Of a DNA stretch of 64,000 nt, positions 49,576-57,896 are shown one piece after another. The translations under genes and the position numbers were made by a program. The notes beneath the pieces were generated by a model. It had not been told where the DNA came from. It worked only from the letters and a program-made list of their open reading frames with translations, and ran no database searches. The DNA comes from Gaiellasilicea sp963705515 (lineage in GTDB: Bacteria; Actinomycetota; Thermoleophilia; Gaiellales; Gaiellaceae): positions 248,001-312,000 of the forward strand of contig CAVPJV010000008.1 of NCBI GenBank assembly GCA_963705515.1, written 5' to 3'. How positions within the stretch are numbered: position 1 is the stretch's first letter; the number at the start of each line of letters is the position of its first letter.

Positions 49576-49818
49576 CTAGGGCAGGCGCTCCTGGTGGAAC
49601 TTCTCCTTGTCCTTCTCACGCCATTCCGCCTCGTAGGCCTCGGCCTCGGCGAACTCCTGCTCCGTCAGCGCCTTCGTTCCGCCGTCTTCGCTTGCGGGAT
49701 GCTCGCCGGCGATCGTGCGGCGGCGTGAGGCCATGAATGCGATCACCATCAAGGGCACGGCGACCACGGCGATGATGATCCACGGGATCACTCGCAGAGC
49801 GTACCTTGTCACCCTCAC
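49576..49818 (-). CDS. small single-pass membrane protein (80 aa)
   Basis: GTG at 49818. One helix (VIPWIIIAVVAVPLMVIAFM) then a charged cytosolic tail (EQEFAEAEAYEAEWREKDKE) that looks like a short coiled coil. No family recognised. Its first bases overlap the first codons of the divergent LtrA remnant, an unlikely arrangement for two intact genes. Confidence 0.65.
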   Translation of the reverse strand: MRVTRYALRVIPWIIIAVVAVPLMVIAFMASRRRTIAGEHPASEDGGTKALTEQEFAEAEAYEAEWREKDKEKFHQERLP

Positions 49819-50570
49819 TGCGGGTTGCTCCCTCGTCTCTCGTCGGCGCCGCTCTGATCATCGTCGCCGGGTTCGTCGACGGCGGGCTCAAGTCGCTGCT
49901 CTGGCTGGCCGCGCTGGCCGTCGGCTATCTCATGCCGCTCCTTGTCGGGATGGGCGGCTGGCGCGTGCAACCGGCGCACTTCGTCGAGCGGCACGGGCTG
50001 ATCGTGATCATCGCGATCGGCGAGTCCCTGATCGCCATCGGCCTCGGCGAGAAGGACAGCGGGATCAGCACCGGGGTGATGGTCGCCGCGATGCTCGGAT
50101 TCGCGGTCGCGACCTCGTTCTGGCTGGCCTACTTCGACTTCTTCACCATTCGCGCCGAGCAGATCCTGAGCAACCGCAGCGGCGTCGAGCGCACCGCACT
50201 TGCGCGCGATGTCTACACCTACCTGCATCTGCCGATGGTGGCCGGGATCGTCCTCTTCGCGTTTGCGATGAAGAAGACGCTCGCGGACGTCGACGGCGAG
50301 CTCGCCACGATCCCGGCGCTCGGGCTCTGCGGCGGCCCCGCGCTCTACCTGTTCGCCTACGTGGCGCTCCGCGTGCGCGTGTCGCGCACGTTCGGCGGCG
50401 GACGCCTGGTCGCTGCGATCGCCTGCGCCGTGCTCTGGCCGGTGGCGGTTCAGGTGCCGGCGCTCGTCGCACTCACGCTCGTGGCGACGGTGTGGATCGG
50501 GCTCCACGCCTACGAGATCATCTGGTGGCGCGACGCCCGGGCGCAGACACGTGCGCTCCGAGCGAGCTGA
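49806..50570 (+). pseudogene. low temperature requirement protein A (LtrA), N-terminally truncated
   Basis: 254 aa open from TTG at 49806. The body is clearly LtrA: HFVERHGLIVIIAIGESLIA, MLGFAVATSFWLAYFDFFTI, ARDVYTYLHLPMVAGIVLFA and VATVWIGLHAYEIIWWRDAR. Family members are ~380-400 aa and begin with ELFFDLVFVFA and about four helices, all absent here. No such sequence precedes the frame. It overlaps the divergent gene, so the 5' third was probably replaced at a recombination junction. Confidence 0.8.
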
Positions 50571-50592
50571 GCAGTCGATGTACGCTGCGCCC

Positions 50593-50805
50593 ATGGAGGA
50601 CACGGTGGTGGTGAAGGTCGTCGCCGACGAGCCCGAGGCTCAGATCGTCTGCGGTCTCCTGCGCTCATCCGGAATCGACTGCGGTTACCGCGACACCGAG
50701 GAGATCGAATCCTCGCTCGAGGACTTCACGGCCGCCGGCCCGCGCGAGATCTTCGTCCATGCCGCCGATCTCGAAGCCGCACGAGGGTTGCTCGGCGAGG
50801 ACTGA
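50593..50805 (+). CDS. DUF2007 putative signal-transducing protein
   Basis: 70 aa from ATG at 50593. VVKVVADEPEAQIVCGLLRS followed by SGIDCGYRDTEEIES and REIFVHAADLEAARGLLGED is DUF2007 (GlnB-like fold): the one-domain form found beside transport or stress genes. Small and probably cytosolic; ligand unknown. Confidence 0.87.
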   Translation: MEDTVVVKVVADEPEAQIVCGLLRSSGIDCGYRDTEEIESSLEDFTAAGPREIFVHAADLEAARGLLGED

Positions 50806-50859
50806 GCAGACCTAACGTCGCCGCGACCGGCGGCGCGCCGGAGTCATCGTTGCCCCGCC

Positions 50860-51210
50860 TCAGTGGCCCCAGAGTGGCCGCACCTCGATCGTCCCCGACT
50901 GCGCGACCGGGTGCCCGGCCGCGATCTCGACCGCCTCCTCGAGGCTGTCGGCCTCCACGATGTCGAAGCCGCCGACGGCCTCCTTGGTCTCGGCAAAGGG
51001 GCCATCGGTGACGATTGCCTTCCCGCCGCGGACGCGGACGGAGCGAGCCCGGCGCGGCGGCGCCAGCTGGTCGCCGGTGATCCAGCTGCCCTTCGCCTGT
51101 AGCTCATCGAGCCAGGGGAAGCCTTCCTCCTCCGGCGTGTCGGTCGGGTCGGGCTCGGTCTGGGCGTCCATGCGCTCGGCGTCCCAGCAGACCAGCAGTA
51201 GGTATTTCAT
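50860..51210 (-). CDS. YCII/DGPF-domain protein
   Basis: 116 aa from ATG at 51210, AAGGAGC upstream. MKYLLLVCWDAERMDAQ opens the family; VRVRGGKAIVTDGPFAETKE contains the DGPF motif; VGGFDIVEADSLEEAVEIAA completes it. Such proteins accompany ECF42 sigma factors; this one lies directly downstream of the sigma gene and is partner to 52493. Confidence 0.9.
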   Translation of the reverse strand: MKYLLLVCWDAERMDAQTEPDPTDTPEEEGFPWLDELQAKGSWITGDQLAPPRRARSVRVRGGKAIVTDGPFAETKEAVGGFDIVEADSLEEAVEIAAGHPVAQSGTIEVRPLWGH

Positions 51211-51277
51211 CGTCGCTCCTTCTCGTCGGATGTCCGGTCTCGCAATGACGACGAACGCGGCTGACCGAGATCGACAT

Positions 51278-52496
51278 CTATCGCACGGAGCTCTTGAGGC
51301 GCGCAGCCCGGGTCGCCAGGTAGCGCTGCTCCGGCAGGCTCGTCGTCCGGGCGGCGGCGGCGCGATAGTGCGCGAGCGCGGCCTCGCGTGTCCCCGGCGA
51401 GCTCCAGGAGATGCGCACGGACGGCGTCCAGGCGGTAGTGGCCGTTCAGGCGCTCGTCGACCTCGTCGAGCACCGCCAGGCCGGCGGCGGGGCCGTCGGC
51501 CATCGCGGCCGCGACGGCGCGGTTGAGCGTGACGACGGGATTGCCGGTCATCCGCTCGAGCAGCCCGTAGAGCGCGAGGATCTGCGGCCAGTCGGTTTCG
51601 TCGGCGTGAGCGGCGCGGTCGTGGACGGCGGCGATGGCGGCCTGCAGCTGATACTCGCCGACCGGTCCCTTCCCCACCACGCCGTCGAGCAGGGCCGTTC
51701 CCTCGACGATGCGACCGCGGTCCCACCGCGCTCGATCCTGTTCGGCCAGTGGGACGAGCTCCCCGGCGGCGTCGGTTCGCGCCGGGCGCCTGGCGTCGAT
51801 CAGCAGCATCAGCGCGAGCAGGCCGGCGATCTCACCGTCGTCGGGAAGGGCCACGTGGACGATCCTCGTCAGCCGGATCGCCTCGTCCGAGAGCTCGGCG
51901 CGGTGCACATCGCTGCCGCTGCTGCTCGCGTACCCCTCGTTGAAGATCAGGTAGAGCACGTGCAGCGCCGTGCGCAGCCTGGCCGGCTGCTCGTCCCGCG
52001 TCGGCATCCGGAACGGGACTCCGGATGCCTTGACCTGCTGCTTCGCGCGGGCGATGCGCTGGGCCATCGTCGCCTCGCCGACGAGGAACGCGCTCGCGAT
52101 CTCGGCCGTCGTGAGCCCGCCGACAGCCCGTAGCGTCAGCGCGATCGCCGAGGCCGGGGTCAGCGCCGGATGGCAGCACATGAACAGCAGGATCAACGTG
52201 TCGTCCCGATCCGAGACCTCCGGCGGCGGCGGCTCGTGCGACGCCACGCTCTCGCGGTTCCTCCGCGACTGGTCGCTCCGCCACTGGTCGATCAGCCGGC
52301 GCTCGGCGGTCTGCAGCAACCAGCCGCGCGGGCTGTCGGGGACGCCGTCCCGCGGCCAGTGCAGCGCGGCGGCGAGCAGCGCCTCCTGCACGGCGTCCTC
52401 GGCGGCGTCGAAGTCGCCGTGCCGACGAACGAGCGCCCCGAGGACCTGCGGCGCCGACTCGCGCAGCAGGTCCTCGACACCGAGGGACGCGTTCAG
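51278..52496 (-). CDS. ECF42-type RNA polymerase sigma factor with C-terminal TPR-like domain, frameshifted at 3' end
   Basis: About 405 aa. Region 2 (LVRRHGDFDAAEDAVQEALL) and region 4 (LRAVGGLTTAEIASAFLVGE) are standard; the extension (DUF6596, GDWPQIL-like text TDWPQILALYGLLERMTGNP, GHYRLDAVRAHLLELAGDT) is the TPR-like domain of group ECF42, whose genes sit with DGPF proteins as here. Near 51393 a one-base loss shifts the frame; the natural end EAALAHYRAAAARTTSLPEQ, then RYLATRAARLKSSVR, stops at 51278. No ATG/GTG/TTG start fits; CTG at 52496 overlaps the upstream DGPF stop. Confidence 0.87.
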
Positions 52497-52936
52497 CTCT
52501 CGCCGCCCACGTGCTCCAGGAACGCCTCCATCTCGGCGACGTTCGACGGAGCCTGGGTCATCATCTGCCGCACCTGGATCGGCTGCTGGAGCGCGATCCC
52601 GTCCGGCCCCGGCACCGCCGAGATCTTCCCGGCGATCTCGATCGCACGCTCCTCCGACTCGACGTCGACGATCTGGTAGCCGGCCACCCACTCCTTGAAC
52701 TCCTGGAAGGGGCCGTCCGTGACAACCGGCGCGGTCTGGCCGTCGAAGGTGACGATCTTCGCCAGGTCGGGGCCGGCGAGAACCTCGGATTCGACCAGCT
52801 CGCCGCTGTCGACGAGTTCCTTGTGCAGGGCCCTGTAGTAGTCCAGATGGGCCGTGATCTCCTCCGGCTTCCACTCCTCCATCGGCGTCTCGACGACGCC
52901 TCCCTCGAAATTGACCATGAGCAGGTACCTGGTCAT
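52493..52936 (-). CDS. YCII/DGPF-domain protein
   Basis: 147 aa from ATG at 52936 with GGAGGAG upstream. MTRYLLMVNFEGGVVETPME, VVTDGPFQEFKEWVAGYQIV (DGPF motif) and the C-terminal PGPDGIALQQPIQVRQMM are the family features; the tail runs into the sigma gene. Encoded upstream of the ECF42 sigma, probably cotranscribed and part of its regulon. Confidence 0.9.
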   Translation of the reverse strand: MTRYLLMVNFEGGVVETPMEEWKPEEITAHLDYYRALHKELVDSGELVESEVLAGPDLAKIVTFDGQTAPVVTDGPFQEFKEWVAGYQIVDVESEERAIEIAGKISAVPGPDGIALQQPIQVRQMMTQAPSNVAEMEAFLEHVGGES

Positions 52937-53042
52937 CTCACTCCTCCGTCTTCGGGGCTCTCGCCCGAATTGCACTGTCACGATAAGAACGGAGCCGCCC
53001 GCGCGTTCTCGACATCGGCCGTATCAGTCCCGGGCGGATGGG

Positions 53043-53801
53043 CTAGACGAGGCCGCGCGCCGCCCAGGCGGACGCCGTGAGCACGAACGGGGCCTCCGGT
53101 AGCCGCGCGCGGCAGAGCCCCCGCAGCTCGGCCTGCCGTTCCGGGTCGAGCCCGGCGACGAACGCGCCGGCGGGGCCGACGCCGAACGTGTACGGCTCCC
53201 ACCAGTCCTCGAAGCTCGGGTGCTCGGCGCTCACCTCCAACGACGTCTCCTCGATCTCGCGGAGCCCTGCCGCGGCGAACAGCTCCGTCAGGTGCCCGGC
53301 GCGCGCGCCCGGGAGATCGGACTCGTCGTCGACCTCGGAGTCGAGCTCCCGCGCCGCGTGCCAGAAGGTGCTCAGCGGGCTGGTGCCCCCGGCGTAGTCC
53401 CACACGCAAGCCGCGACGACGCCGCCGCCGCGCGTGACCCGTGCCAGCTCCCGCAAGCCGGCGACGGGATCGGTCATGAAGTGGACGACAAGCTGCGCCA
53501 GCGCTACGTCGAACTCATCGTCGGGAAAGGGCAACTGCTCGGCGGCCGCCTGCTCGACGGTGACGCCGGGATGCCGCTCGCGCGCGGCCGCGACGAACGA
53601 CTCCGACGGGTCGACCGCCGTCACATTGGCAGGACCGAGCAGGCGCACCAGCTCCGTCGTCAGCGCACCCGGCCCGCAGCCCACGTCCAGCACGTGTTGT
53701 CCGGATTGAACGCCCGCCAGCGCAGCCAGCTGAGGCGCGAGCGGGACCGAGTAGCGGCCCATGAACCGGTCGTACGCCTCGGCGGCGACGGCGAACGTCA
53801 T
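53043..53801 (-). CDS. class I SAM-dependent methyltransferase
   Basis: 252 aa from ATG at 53801, overlapping the upstream cupin stop (ATGA). Motif I HVLDVGCGPGALTTELVR, motif II DPSESFVAAARERHPGV and DVALAQLVVHFM are clear. The start AVAAEAYDRFMGRYSVPLAP identifies a subgroup with a fixed N-terminal cap; a duplicate of this cap occurs at 56014-56082. Substrate unknown. Confidence 0.9.
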   Translation of the reverse strand: MTFAVAAEAYDRFMGRYSVPLAPQLAALAGVQSGQHVLDVGCGPGALTTELVRLLGPANVTAVDPSESFVAAARERHPGVTVEQAAAEQLPFPDDEFDVALAQLVVHFMTDPVAGLRELARVTRGGGVVAACVWDYAGGTSPLSTFWHAARELDSEVDDESDLPGARAGHLTELFAAAGLREIEETSLEVSAEHPSFEDWWEPYTFGVGPAGAFVAGLDPERQAELRGLCRARLPEAPFVLTASAWAARGLV

Positions 53802-54346
53802 TGCTCCGGCAGCCAGCCCTCGCGAAACGTGGTCGGCTGTCGCCGCACGAGCCCGGCGTAGGCCTCGGCCGGCTCGGTCGTCGGCTCCTCGACACTCGCT
53901 CCGTGGCGACGCGCGGTCTCGTCCACCGGGTAGCCGCCCCAGTCCGGGTTGTCGACAGAACGTTCGCGTGCGCCGATTGCGAGCACCAGGCACGGCCCGT
54001 CACCCGCGCCGACGATCACGTGGTTCGTCTCGGGCGGGCAGTGGACGAAGTCCCACTGACGCAGCGGCCGCTCCTCGCCCTCGACGATCAGCACGGCTTC
54101 GCCGGCAAGCACGAGGAAGTCCTCCTGGTCGGCCTCCCAGTGGTACATCGCCATCGCGACACCCGGGTCGAGGCTGGTGAGGTTGATTCCGACCTGGGCG
54201 AATCCCGGCTCGCCTTCGAACTCGGCGACCGCAGGGCGCCCCTCGGCGTGCCACCACGACGCCTCGCGCGCGTTCAGGACGAACCAGCCGGCTCCCTTCG
54301 GGACGAGGCCGTTCTCCGTCTGCTCGACTCGCGCCTCAGGAACCAT
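53798..54346 (-). CDS. cupin-domain protein
   Basis: 182 aa from ATG at 54346. WFVLNAREASWWHAEGR and a double-stranded beta-helix core with GVAMAMYHWEADQEDFLVLA followed by GEAVLIVEGEERPLRQWDFV and CPPETNHVIVGAGDGPCLVL provide the metal-binding motifs (HxxxxxE and H). Common as sensor or isomerase-like proteins. Between YjbR-like and methyltransferase genes in a small minus-strand unit. Confidence 0.88.
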   Translation of the reverse strand: MVPEARVEQTENGLVPKGAGWFVLNAREASWWHAEGRPAVAEFEGEPGFAQVGINLTSLDPGVAMAMYHWEADQEDFLVLAGEAVLIVEGEERPLRQWDFVHCPPETNHVIVGAGDGPCLVLAIGARERSVDNPDWGGYPVDETARRHGASVEEPTTEPAEAYAGLVRRQPTTFREGWLPEQ

Positions 54347-54713
54347 CGCGCGAAGCTTGCCAGACGAGACCGGCGCTCTCCGCGTACGCCGCCGCGACAC
54401 TCTTCGGGACGACGATCGCCCAGGCGTCGACCACGAGTGCCCGCATCTCCTCCTCGTCGATCGCGGCAAGCCGGACGACGGCCCAGTTGAATCGCAGGTC
54501 GGATTCGCGCGGGAGCATGTACTTCTCCGGCTCAGACTCGACGAGGGCCGTCCGCCACTCCTTCGGGAAGGCGAAGCCGAGGAGCTCCTCGTCGCGAGAG
54601 AAGGCCAGATAGACGATCCGGCCGACGCGGAACTTGACGCGGCCCTGGACGAGCGCCTCGTACGACCGCGGCAGCGTCAGCGCCACCGAGCGAACCTGAT
54701 CGAGCGTCACCAC
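54336..54713 (-). CDS. MmcQ/YjbR-family protein
   Basis: 125 aa from GTG at 54713 (GTG at 54710 also possible). VTLDQVRSVALTLPRSYEAL, FRVGRIVYLAFSRDEELLGF, FPKEWRTALVESEPEKYMLP and WAVVRLAAIDEEEMRALVVD are the MmcQ/YjbR (CyaY-like fold) signature. Members are putative DNA-binding proteins of unknown role. Overlaps the cupin gene by 11 bases. Confidence 0.88.
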   Translation of the reverse strand: MVTLDQVRSVALTLPRSYEALVQGRVKFRVGRIVYLAFSRDEELLGFAFPKEWRTALVESEPEKYMLPRESDLRFNWAVVRLAAIDEEEMRALVVDAWAIVVPKSVAAAYAESAGLVWQASRDGS

Positions 54714-54730
54714 CGGCCAAAGCGTAGGGA

Positions 54731-56017
54731 CTACGCGGCGCGACGGACAGGAAAGCGGGTGTCGATCTCCGCCGTCGTCAACCAGGCGGCGACGGCCGCC
54801 AGTGCGGCCACGGGGACCGCCTCGACGCCCGCGGTTCCGACGAGGAGCGCTGCGATGATCAGCGAGGCCATGATCAGCCGGGTCATCGCCGTCATCCCGG
54901 CCGCAGTTCCAACCGCGAGCGCAAGCGTCGGCGACATGTCGAACGCAATCGCTGCCAGCATCGCGACCGCGACGCCAAGGAAGATCGCCGGGAACACCGG
55001 GCCGCCACGGAAGCCGCACCCGAGACAGACCGCATACGCGAGCGCCTTGGCCGCCAGCAGCACCATCACGATCCGCGCCGAGTCCTCACCGACCAGGCCG
55101 GGGATCGACGCCTGGCCGGAGAAGAGGACGTCCTGTGAGCTCGCCCCGAGCCCGTCCGCGAGCAGCGCCACCACGCCGATCGCCAGCGCTCCCAGCAGCA
55201 GCGTCAGCGGCATTCCGAGCCGCGCACGCCCGGGGCCTGCGATTCGCGCCGCCAGCCGCCGGACGACCTCGGTGAGCACGGCCAGCAGAACACCGACCGC
55301 GACCGCGACAACGAGGTCGCGGAGATGGACACCGTCATAGGCAGGCAATCCGGGCACCGAGAGCGTCGTCGCCTCCAGCCCGCCCCAGTCGCCCATCCCG
55401 AGGAAGATCAGGTAGCCGACCGAAGCCGCGACGAGGCCCGGAATCAGGGTTGGGATCAGCGAGGCGCCAAGGCCGACGCCTGCCTCGAGCAGCAGCATGG
55501 CGGCGGCGACCGGCCCTCCGAACAGAGCCGAGATCGCCGAGAACGTCCCGGCGGTCGAGAGCACCCTGGCGTCCGCTTCCCCCCGCCGCGCGACGCGCGC
55601 GGCAGCGAGGCCGACAACCGAGCCGAGAGCGAAGAGCGGCGCCTCAGGGCCGAGCACTGCACCGAAGGCCAGCGAGCCGATCGCTGCGAGGACGACACCC
55701 GGAGCGTGCGCGATCGGTGTCGGCGCGACCGCGATCCCACCGAGCGGCTCGTGGCCGCCGTCGCCGGGAAGCAACGTGCGGGCAGCAAGAACCAGGCACG
55801 CGCCGGCGAGCGGCAGGCCGACGACGAGGTACCAGGGCGGTCCCGACGCGCCGAGGTGCTCAGGGAGGACCTCCCAGAACCAGTGCTCGAGCTCGTGGAC
55901 GGCGGCGAGGAAGAGCGCGGCGGCGAGCGCCGCCGGAATCCCGATGAGGGCGCCGAGCCCGACGAGGTGGAGAGCCCGCTCGCCCGACATGGACGAGGCC
56001 GTCTCGGGGGAGCTCAC
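54731..56017 (-). CDS. ClC-family chloride channel/antiporter
   Basis: 428 aa from GTG at 56017 (GTGA overlap with the mini-ORF); ATG at 55990 is an alternative. Ten to eleven helices. Selectivity-filter elements: GAVLGPEAPLFALGS (variant of GKEGP), and GCGFRGGPVFPAIFLG, matching the GxFxP motif. The gating Glu of transporters is replaced by Ala/Pro near the first element, so channel-like behaviour is possible. It starts right behind a duplicated methyltransferase N-terminus. Confidence 0.88.
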   Translation of the reverse strand: MSSPETASSMSGERALHLVGLGALIGIPAALAAALFLAAVHELEHWFWEVLPEHLGASGPPWYLVVGLPLAGACLVLAARTLLPGDGGHEPLGGIAVAPTPIAHAPGVVLAAIGSLAFGAVLGPEAPLFALGSVVGLAAARVARRGEADARVLSTAGTFSAISALFGGPVAAAMLLLEAGVGLGASLIPTLIPGLVAASVGYLIFLGMGDWGGLEATTLSVPGLPAYDGVHLRDLVVAVAVGVLLAVLTEVVRRLAARIAGPGRARLGMPLTLLLGALAIGVVALLADGLGASSQDVLFSGQASIPGLVGEDSARIVMVLLAAKALAYAVCLGCGFRGGPVFPAIFLGVAVAMLAAIAFDMSPTLALAVGTAAGMTAMTRLIMASLIIAALLVGTAGVEAVPVAALAAVAAWLTTAEIDTRFPVRRAA

Positions 56018-56082
56018 ACGAGCCCGACCGAGGAGCGGCCCAGGAAGCGGTCGTACGACTCGGCGGCGACGGCGAACCTCAT
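56014..56082 (-). pseudogene. 22-codon duplicate of methyltransferase N-terminus, coupled to ClC gene
   Basis: Reads MRFAVAAESYDRFLGRSSVG then LV and stops; the methyltransferase at 53043 starts MTFAVAAEAYDRFMGRYSVP. The stop TGA overlaps the ClC GTG start. The nucleotide stretch is also closely similar. It is best seen as the stump of a second methyltransferase gene whose remainder was replaced by the ClC gene, now serving as a translated leader. Confidence 0.75.
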
Positions 56083-56118
56083 CGGGGAACCCTACGCCGA
56101 GTCGATAGCGTCTCGCCG

Positions 56119-56602
56119 ATGTCCTCGCTCGAGACCGAGGTGGATGCGATCGCGGCCGAGACCGCATTCGCCGGCGTTGTTCGCGTCGGCGGACGAGCTG
56201 CCCGGGCGCACCGCGATCGGCTGTCTCGACCTCGAACCTGCGTCACGCAGCAAGGTCTTCCATCTCCCCGTGCGCGGGAACGGCGACGGCCGCATCTACT
56301 CGACGGCGGCGGCCATCGGCCGGCTGTGCAGCGCCGTCTTCGAGGGTCAGATCGTCGCGCCCGACTGGGTGACGGCGATGGTGCGTCCGCGCAGCGACGT
56401 GCCGGACGAGTCGATGCGCTACGGGCTCGGCTTCTGGCTGCACGCGTCGACCGACGCAATGCTGCTCGTCGGCAACAACGCAGGCGTCTCCTTCTACAGC
56501 GTCCACGGCGCGCACGCGAGTCTCACGTACACGGTGCTGTCCAACACGTCACGCGGCGCCTGGCCGATCGCGTGCCTGCTCGACGAACGGCTCACCGGCT
56601 AG
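56119..56602 (+). pseudogene. beta-lactamase-family serine hydrolase remnant
   Basis: ATG at 56119 gives the N-terminal part of a class C-like hydrolase (DAIAAETAFAGVVRVGG). In another frame the C-terminal part continues: CLDLEPASRSKVFHLPVRGN, then GDGRIYSTAAAIGRLCSAVF, PDWVTAMVRPRSDVPDESMR and YGLGFWLHASTDAMLLVGNN to the stop at 56602. The ~200-residue middle with the SxxK and YxN catalytic motifs is missing. A deletion pseudogene. Confidence 0.75.
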
Positions 56603-56643
56603 GCCTTGGTACGGTCGCGGAACCCGAGCCGAGAGGAGCGGCC

Positions 56644-56910
56644 GTGTCCGCGTTCATCATCACCCGAATCCAGACCGGCGACTACGAGACGTGGCGGCCG
56701 TTGTTCGACCAGGACGGGCCGCGGGCTCGCGAGCACGCTCGCGCCGAGCGCGTGTTCCGAAGGGTCGACGACCCTAACCACGTCTTCATCATGCTCGAGT
56801 TCGACTCGGTCGACGACGCCGAGGAGTCCCGGCGTCGACTCGAGAAGTCCGGCCGGCTCGACAAGTTCGACGACAAACACGGCCCCAATGTCCTCGAGGA
56901 GGTGAAGTGA
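56644..56910 (+). CDS. ABM-like dimeric alpha/beta-barrel protein
   Basis: 88 aa from GTG at 56644. FIITRIQTGDYETWRPLFDQ, DDPNHVFIMLEFDSVDDAEE and SRRRLEKSGRLDKFDDKHGP form one ferredoxin-like barrel subunit. Distant paralogue of the protein at 32331. Cofactor or reaction not predictable. It lies 11 bases before the prolyl iminopeptidase gene, probably cotranscribed. Confidence 0.8.
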   Translation: MSAFIITRIQTGDYETWRPLFDQDGPRAREHARAERVFRRVDDPNHVFIMLEFDSVDDAEESRRRLEKSGRLDKFDDKHGPNVLEEVK

Positions 56911-56921
56911 CGGCGGCCTAG

Positions 56922-57881
56922 ATGGAACCGTTCCCGCCGCTCGAGCCGTACGACCAGGGGCTGCTCGACGTGGGCGACGACAACCTCGTCTACTGGGAGA
57001 CGTGTGGCAACCCCTCCGGGAAGCCGGCTCTCGTCGTGCACGGCGGGCCTGGCTCCGGCTGCGGCACGGGAAGCCGGCGCTACTTCGACCCGGAGCGCTA
57101 CCGCATCGTCCTGTTCGACCAGCGTGGCTGCGGCCGCAGCCTCCCGCACGTGAGCGACCCCACGGTCGACATGTCGGCGAACACGACCCACCACCTCATC
57201 GCCGACATGGAGCGGCTGCGCGAGCACCTCGGCATCGAGCGGTGGCTCCTCTACGGCGGCTCGTGGGGATCGACGCTGATCCTCGCCTACGCCGAGCGGT
57301 ACCCGGAGCGCGTATCGGAGGTCGTCCTCCTCGGCGTCACGATGACCCGGCGCTCGGACATCGACTGGCTCTACCGCGGCGTCGGCCGCTTCTTCCCGGC
57401 CGACTGGGACCGCTTCCGGCGCGGCGTGCCGGAGGCGGACCGCGCCGGCGATCTCGTCGCCGCCTACGCGCGGCTGCTCGAGAGCCCGGACGCCGAGGTC
57501 CGCGCACGGGCGACGCTCGACTGGCTCGCGTGGGAGGACGCCGTGATCTCGCTCGAGTCGAGCGGGTCGCCAGGGGCCTACAGCGACCGGCCGCCTGACG
57601 CCGCGCTCGCGTTCGTCCGCATCTGCACGCACTACTTCTCGCACGGCGCGTGGCTGGAGGAGGGCGAGCTGCTGGCGCACGCGGGACGGTTGGCCGGCAT
57701 CCCGGGCGTGCTCCTCCACGGACGCCAGGACCTGGGCTCGCCGGTCGGTACCGCCTGGGAGCTGGCTCAGGCGTGGCCGGGCTCCGAGCTCGTCGTCGTC
57801 GACGACTCCGGCCACACCGGCAGCGACACGATGCGCGAGCTCACGCTGCAGGCGACGGCGCGCTTCAGCGGTCGACGCTGA
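56922..57881 (+). CDS. pip: prolyl iminopeptidase
   Basis: 319 aa, the usual length for family S33 Pip. HGGPGSGCGTGSRRYFDPER is the oxyanion region, nucleophile Ser in LLYGGSWGSTLILAYAERYP, and acid/His near LLHGRQDLGSP and VVDDSGHTGSD. ITWE-like N-terminal text NLVYWETCGNPSGKPALVVH also matches. It removes N-terminal proline from peptides in the cytosol. Confidence 0.94.
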   Translation: MEPFPPLEPYDQGLLDVGDDNLVYWETCGNPSGKPALVVHGGPGSGCGTGSRRYFDPERYRIVLFDQRGCGRSLPHVSDPTVDMSANTTHHLIADMERLREHLGIERWLLYGGSWGSTLILAYAERYPERVSEVVLLGVTMTRRSDIDWLYRGVGRFFPADWDRFRRGVPEADRAGDLVAAYARLLESPDAEVRARATLDWLAWEDAVISLESSGSPGAYSDRPPDAALAFVRICTHYFSHGAWLEEGELLAHAGRLAGIPGVLLHGRQDLGSPVGTAWELAQAWPGSELVVVDDSGHTGSDTMRELTLQATARFSGRR

Positions 57882-57896
57882 GCGCAGCGCGTCACG

